This document shows, piece after piece, positions 60,465 through 64,000 of a stretch of 64,000 nt of DNA (position 1 is its first letter; each line of letters opens with the position of its first letter). The notes beneath the pieces were generated by a model that was not told where the DNA came from, made no database searches, and was given only the letters and a program-made list of their open reading frames with translations. This DNA comes from Erysipelotrichaceae bacterium (GTDB taxonomy: Bacteria > Bacillota_I > Bacilli_A > Erysipelotrichales > Erysipelotrichaceae). The DNA is taken from contig JAFZQG010000004.1 of NCBI GenBank assembly GCA_017550145.1, forward strand, positions 248,001-312,000. Direction: 5' to 3'. Made by a program: the position numbers and the translations under genes.

Positions 60465-62621
60465 ATGAATAAGAAGGTAAGAAGATACAGTTTTTCAACC
60501 GGTTTCGCATTCGGGACACTTTTTATATTTTCCGGAATCGTTCTTAACCTGCTCGGTTCAAAGATTGCGGTCAGTCTGAACTTACCGCTTTTCCTTGACA
60601 GTATCGGAACAATACTGGTTTCGGCGATGAGCGGTATCATGCCGGGTGTCGTTGTCGGTTTCCTGTCCAACATGATCAACGGACTGGTCAGTGCAGACAA
60701 TGTCTACTATGGTGTGCTGAATGTTCTGATAGCGGTGGTAACGGGTTATTATGCCAGCCGCGGCTATTTTCAGAAACTGCCTAAAGCCTTGCTGCTGGTC
60801 TTCCCTTATTCACTGATCGGCGGAGCACTTGGTTCAGTCATCACTTCACTGATTTACGGTTTCGGTTTCGGTGAAGGTATTTCTGCTCCTTTGGCTCATA
60901 AGATCTATGAAGCAGGCGGTGCCGGTATTTTTATTTCACAGCTGATTGCAGATATGCTGATAGACATCGCAGACAAGTTTGTCACGATCATCATTGTCTA
61001 TTTTGTCTTAAAGCTGCTTACTAAATATTTCGGTGACACTCTGGAATATCATCCATGGCACCAGAAGCCTTTGTCTAAAGAAGATCAGGAAGAATCGTCT
61101 TCGGATGTCTCTTTCATGATGTCCTTACGTTCCAAGATCTTACTAATCATTACCGCCGCAGTTGTCTTCATTGCACTTGTTACAGCGGGCATAAGCTTTA
61201 TGCTCTATCACAATGCGACGGTTGAAGAACACACCCAGCTGGGTGTCGGTGTTTCCAAACTGATCGCTTCAGTTGTCGATGGTGATAAAGTCAATGACTA
61301 TATCAAGCACGGCGAAGCTATCTATGACTATAAACTTACGGAAGATCGTCTGGAAAAGATCAGAGGTACTTCCGATGATATCCTTTATGTCTACGTCTAT
61401 CAGATCAAAGAAGACGGCTGTCATGTCGTATTCGATCTAGATACCGAAGATACACCGGGTGGTGAGCCTGGCGATTTAGTAGAATTTGATGAGGCTTTCA
61501 TGCCTTACTATGACGATCTGATCAATGGCCGTCCGATCTCTCCGATCGTTTCCGATGAAACTTTCGGTTGGCTTCTGACGATGTATGAGCCGGTCATCGA
61601 CTCTTTCGGAGTAACGCAGGCCTATGCTTGTGTTGATATCTCCATGAGCAGAGTGACTCTGAATGAGATCAGCTTCCTGACCAAAGTCGTTTCACTGTTC
61701 TTCGGCTTCTTTATCGTTATCGTCACAATCGGATTATGGCTTTCGGAATACAATCTGGTATTACCAATCAACACGATGGCTATGGCTGCCCGCCGTTTTG
61801 CGAATAAGATCGGCGGTGACCGTCAGGAAAGCGTCAGAAACTTCAAGGAACTGCAGATCAATACCGGTGATGAGATCGAGAACCTGTATGAATCGTTCTC
61901 GATGACTATCGAAGAAACTGTTAAATATATTGCGGATGTGCAGAAACAGGCTCTGGTCATCAATAAGATGCAGAATGGCCTGATCCTCGTACTGGCCGAT
62001 ATGGTCGAAAGCCGTGACCAGTGTACCGGCGACCATGTCCGTAAGACCGCGGCGTATTGCCGTCTGATCATGAACCAGTTACGCAAAGACGGTGAGTTCT
62101 CGGATGTTCTGAGTGACGAATATATTGAAGATGTCGTCAACTCCGCACCTTTACATGATATCGGCAAGATCAAGGTTCCGGATGCGATCCTCAACAAGCC
62201 TGGTCGTCTGACCGACGAAGAATTCGAAGAGATCAAGAAACATACCTTAGCCGGTAATGAAATCATCCAGCAGGCTATGGAGCTTGTATCTTCAGACTCA
62301 AGTTATCTGAAGGAAGCCAAGAATCTGGCAACCTACCACCACGAGAAGTGGAACGGCAAGGGTTATCCGATGGGTATTTCCGGTGATGATATTCCGCTTT
62401 CCGCCCGTATCATGGCGGTTGCGGATGTCTTTGATGCTCTGGTCTCACGTCGAAGCTATAAGGAGCCTTACAGTTTCGAAAAGGCAATGGAAATTATTGA
62501 GGAAGGATCAGGAAACCATTTCGATCCGCGAATCGTTAAAGCCTTCAAAGAATCCTCAGAAGAAGCCCGCAAGATTTCCGAAACCTTCATGGGCGTAGGA
62601 AGCGAAGAGAACAAAGCATAA
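60465..62621 (+). CDS. HD-GYP phosphodiesterase with ECF S-component-like membrane domain
   Basis: A 718-residue protein. Residues 1-200 are a six-helix membrane domain resembling the nucleoside-operon S component: SLNLPLFLDSIGT here against SLSLPIYMDSIGT there, with further matching positions through both domains. Residues about 222-425 hold two TM helices around a Cache-like extracytoplasmic domain (VGVSKLIASVVDGDKVNDYI), then a HAMP-like linker (430-500). The HD-GYP domain has His564-Asp565 in LHDIGK and HHEKWNGKGYP (from 625), where the usual Asp is Asn. It should cleave c-di-GMP in response to one or two ligands. AGGAC precedes the ATG. Confidence 0.88.
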   Translation: MNKKVRRYSFSTGFAFGTLFIFSGIVLNLLGSKIAVSLNLPLFLDSIGTILVSAMSGIMPGVVVGFLSNMINGLVSADNVYYGVLNVLIAVVTGYYASRGYFQKLPKALLLVFPYSLIGGALGSVITSLIYGFGFGEGISAPLAHKIYEAGGAGIFISQLIADMLIDIADKFVTIIIVYFVLKLLTKYFGDTLEYHPWHQKPLSKEDQEESSSDVSFMMSLRSKILLIITAAVVFIALVTAGISFMLYHNATVEEHTQLGVGVSKLIASVVDGDKVNDYIKHGEAIYDYKLTEDRLEKIRGTSDDILYVYVYQIKEDGCHVVFDLDTEDTPGGEPGDLVEFDEAFMPYYDDLINGRPISPIVSDETFGWLLTMYEPVIDSFGVTQAYACVDISMSRVTLNEISFLTKVVSLFFGFFIVIVTIGLWLSEYNLVLPINTMAMAARRFANKIGGDRQESVRNFKELQINTGDEIENLYESFSMTIEETVKYIADVQKQALVINKMQNGLILVLADMVESRDQCTGDHVRKTAAYCRLIMNQLRKDGEFSDVLSDEYIEDVVNSAPLHDIGKIKVPDAILNKPGRLTDEEFEEIKKHTLAGNEIIQQAMELVSSDSSYLKEAKNLATYHHEKWNGKGYPMGISGDDIPLSARIMAVADVFDALVSRRSYKEPYSFEKAMEIIEEGSGNHFDPRIVKAFKESSEEARKISETFMGVGSEENKA

Positions 62622-62697
62622 AAATTGCCACGACACGGATTATTATCGTATAAACATACAGAAAGATTTATAGAATTAATCCAAAGGGGAGTCAGTA

Positions 62698-63003
62698 ATG
62701 TTAGAGAATAAGAAAGTAAACAAGCTTAATGAAGATGAACTTGAAGAAGTCAGCGGCGGGTTTTCTAGAGGCCCACAGTATTTAATGACAAAGAGAGGCT
62801 ATGGTGAAATTGCTTTACTCTCTAAGAACGAATGGTCATTAAACAACATAATAAGACTGATACCGGGAGGAAAACAGGTATTTACAAGCGGCATTGATGC
62901 TCCTGGAAAGGACATCAACGGAAATACTATTACCTTTTTAAATTGCAGTTATGATGGTGAATGGGGATTTATAAACAGCAATATGCTTGAGGAGTGCGAA
63001 TAG
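62698..63003 (+). CDS. double-glycine leader peptide with SH3-like mature domain
   Basis: A 101-residue protein starting with NKLNEDELEEVSGG, a textbook double-glycine leader recognised by C39-peptidase ABC exporters. Cleavage would release an 80-residue product, FSRGPQYLMTK onward, whose strands end with DGEWGFINSNML, as in bacterial SH3 domains, rather than a short cationic bacteriocin. GGGGAG precedes the ATG. No C39 transporter, immunity or modification gene is nearby, so the exporter must be elsewhere. Role (bacteriocin-like, signalling or wall-binding) is open. Confidence 0.72.
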   Translation: MLENKKVNKLNEDELEEVSGGFSRGPQYLMTKRGYGEIALLSKNEWSLNNIIRLIPGGKQVFTSGIDAPGKDINGNTITFLNCSYDGEWGFINSNMLEECE

Positions 63004-63067
63004 TAAAACTGATTTTGTGTCTTTCAAATCAAGCTGCATAAAATCACAAAAACGTAATTTAAAACAG

Positions 63068-63091
63068 AAGGAATCGTGCAGATTCCTTTTT
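63068..63091 (+). terminator. terminator after the double-glycine peptide gene
   Basis: AAGGAATC-GTGCA-GATTCCTT, an 8-bp stem with a 5-nt loop, then TTTC. Confidence 0.8.
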
Positions 63092-63097
63092 CAATAC

Positions 63098-63763
63098 TTA
63101 TTTTTTCAAAAGATCAGGACGGTTTTTCTCTGTTAGTTCCTGAGCTTTTTCTTTACGCCATTCCGCAATCTTTTCTCTGTTACCTGAAAGAAGTATTTCC
63201 GGAACTTTCATACCGTTATAATCGGCAGGTCTGGTGTATTGCGGATATTCGAGTAAACCGTCTTCAAATGATTCTTCGATCGTGCTTTCTTTCTTCATCG
63301 ATCCTTCGATAAGTCTCATGAGTGAATCACATACGACCATGGCCGGAAGTTCTCCGCCGGTCAGAATATAATCACCGATCGAAATGATATCATCTGCTGC
63401 TTCATATACTCTTTCATCGATTCCTTCATAATGTCCGCAGATAATGATCAGATGTTTATATTCTGCAAGTAAATGAGCTGTTTCCTGTTTATAAGGTGTA
63501 CCGCGTGGCGCCATGATTATCACATGAGAATCAGCTGTTCTGATTTCCTTTAAGGCATCATAGATCGGCTGACAGCGCATGATCATACCCGGCCCGCCAC
63601 CGTAAGGTGAATCGTCTACTTTGCGGAAACTTCCCGGAGCAAAATCTCTGATATCGATGACCTCCAGCTGCAAAAGACCGGAAGAGATATTCCGGGAAAT
63701 TAATGGTGTTTTGATAAATGAGTCAAACTGTTCGGGACAGATCGTAAGAAGCGATATTTTCAT
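63098..63763 (-). CDS. trmD: tRNA (guanine37-N1)-methyltransferase TrmD
   Basis: A 221-residue SPOUT methyltransferase, slightly shorter than most TrmD. SPYGGGPGMIMR, IIICGHYEGIDERVYE and SIGDYILTGGELPAMVV form the deep trefoil knot that binds S-adenosylmethionine, and the C-terminal domain contributes the catalytic Asp. It methylates G37 of tRNAs to prevent +1 frameshifting. The usual neighbours rpsP, rimM and rplS are absent; it lies alone, divergent from a MATE transporter. A TATTAT lies eight bases before the ATG and no SD is evident. Identity secure; whether it is the only trmD copy is unknown. Confidence 0.93.
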   Translation of the reverse strand: MKISLLTICPEQFDSFIKTPLISRNISSGLLQLEVIDIRDFAPGSFRKVDDSPYGGGPGMIMRCQPIYDALKEIRTADSHVIIMAPRGTPYKQETAHLLAEYKHLIIICGHYEGIDERVYEAADDIISIGDYILTGGELPAMVVCDSLMRLIEGSMKKESTIEESFEDGLLEYPQYTRPADYNGMKVPEILLSGNREKIAEWRKEKAQELTEKNRPDLLKK

Positions 63764-63828
63764 CTACTGTAATAATATGCGAACCTTCATTTTCTGTGCA
63801 AGAAAAAATGATATGATGTTGGATGTAT

Positions 63829-64000
63829 ATGTCTGAAGAAAGAAACACAGAAACAAATGATATCCTGACCGGTTCGATGCTTAAGAACATCCTGTTTTTT
63901 GTCTGGCCGATCATGCTGGCAAACATCCTGCAGATCAGTTTTCATTTTGCGGATACGATCGTTATCGGTAATTACGCAAGCCAGCAAGGTCTGGCAGCTG
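63829..64000 (+). CDS. MATE family efflux transporter (5' part only)
   Basis: The gene runs off the right edge; 57 residues are visible. After a polar start (MSEERNTETNDILTGSM) the first helix reads ILFFVWPIMLANILQISFHFADTIVIGNYA, the standard opening of DinF/NorM-like MATE exporters. The ATG at 63829 is preferred because TATGAT (63812-63817) lies 11 bases before it; no clear SD. Divergent from trmD. Confidence 0.85.
   Translation, partial: MSEERNTETNDILTGSMLKNILFFVWPIMLANILQISFHFADTIVIGNYASQQGLAA

Noticed and set aside
62622-63100. Bacteriocin biosynthesis cluster
   Set aside because: Only the precursor-like gene is present; there are no modification, immunity or transporter genes next to it, so a cluster is not claimed.

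Overview
The window reads as a chromosomal segment of a low-to-moderate GC Bacillota (Firmicutes). Evidence: AGGAGG-type ribosome binding sites, TTGACA/TATAAT promoters, a class B sortase, a dedicated ECF transporter, a CIRCE heat-shock operator, SpoIIAA/SpoIIAB-like STAS and anti-sigma proteins, many small lipoproteins and sugar/nucleoside operons. A host-associated Erysipelotrichia- or Clostridia-type organism is plausible; nothing here fixes the genus. I saw no rRNA, tRNA, insertion sequence, prophage or CRISPR array.

Layout. 1-9.1 kb: small housekeeping or orphan genes (alpha/beta hydrolase cut by the left edge, degenerate 2H-phosphoesterase-like protein, sortase B, YdbC/PC4 protein, zinc-ribbon protein, macro-domain protein, DUF3089 lipoprotein without its nucleophile, orphan RelB antitoxin, PNPOx-like/RidA pair, flavin reductase). 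9.2-15.7 kb: one long plus-strand run starting with a membrane EAL phosphodiesterase, followed by PHP phosphatase, GNAT, SGNH, alpha/beta hydrolase, SRPBCC and lipoprotein genes. 15.8-17.8 kb: orphan Phd/YefM antitoxin, a PTP-like phytase lipoprotein and a YcxB-like protein. 17.8-26.0 kb: the most unusual block. A minus-strand membrane protein (Cys-rich outer repeats plus a pseudo-receiver) diverges from a GAF-ABC ATPase, a giant FtsX permease, a STAS protein, an RsbW-like ATPase and a STAS-APH kinase fusion.

26.1-43.2 kb is catabolic: GH2 glycosidase; SGNH and TudS-like genes; a DeoR regulator with deoC, two uridine phosphorylases and a complete EcfA-A'-S-T transporter (nucleoside uptake and breakdown); a ketose operon (epimerase, SIS isomerase, GH32, fructokinase); and MFS, ROK kinase and GH1 phospho-beta-glucosidase. 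43.3-51.5 kb holds small unknowns, a TIGR00300 protein, a DUF4139 protein, a HAD hydrolase, a complete RelE-like toxin-antitoxin pair, a CIRCE-controlled UBA/DUF4342 gene and an S9 peptidase. 51.5-54.3 kb is an MgtA-type Mg2+ ATPase behind a 20-codon acidic leader peptide. 54.3-62.6 kb is a cyclic-di-GMP neighbourhood: propeller-HD-GYP, diguanylate cyclase, and an HD-GYP whose N-terminus resembles the ECF S-component encoded 26 kb upstream. The end holds a double-glycine leader peptide gene, a lone trmD and the start of a MATE transporter.

The best candidates for undescribed biology are the GAF-ABC/FtsX/STAS partner-switch module, the HD-GYP protein with an S-component-like sensor, and the mgtL-like leader. 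Several genes have a -10 box only 6-14 nt before the start codon and no Shine-Dalgarno, suggesting leaderless or near-leaderless transcripts. All functional calls are by motif reading; no database search was run.
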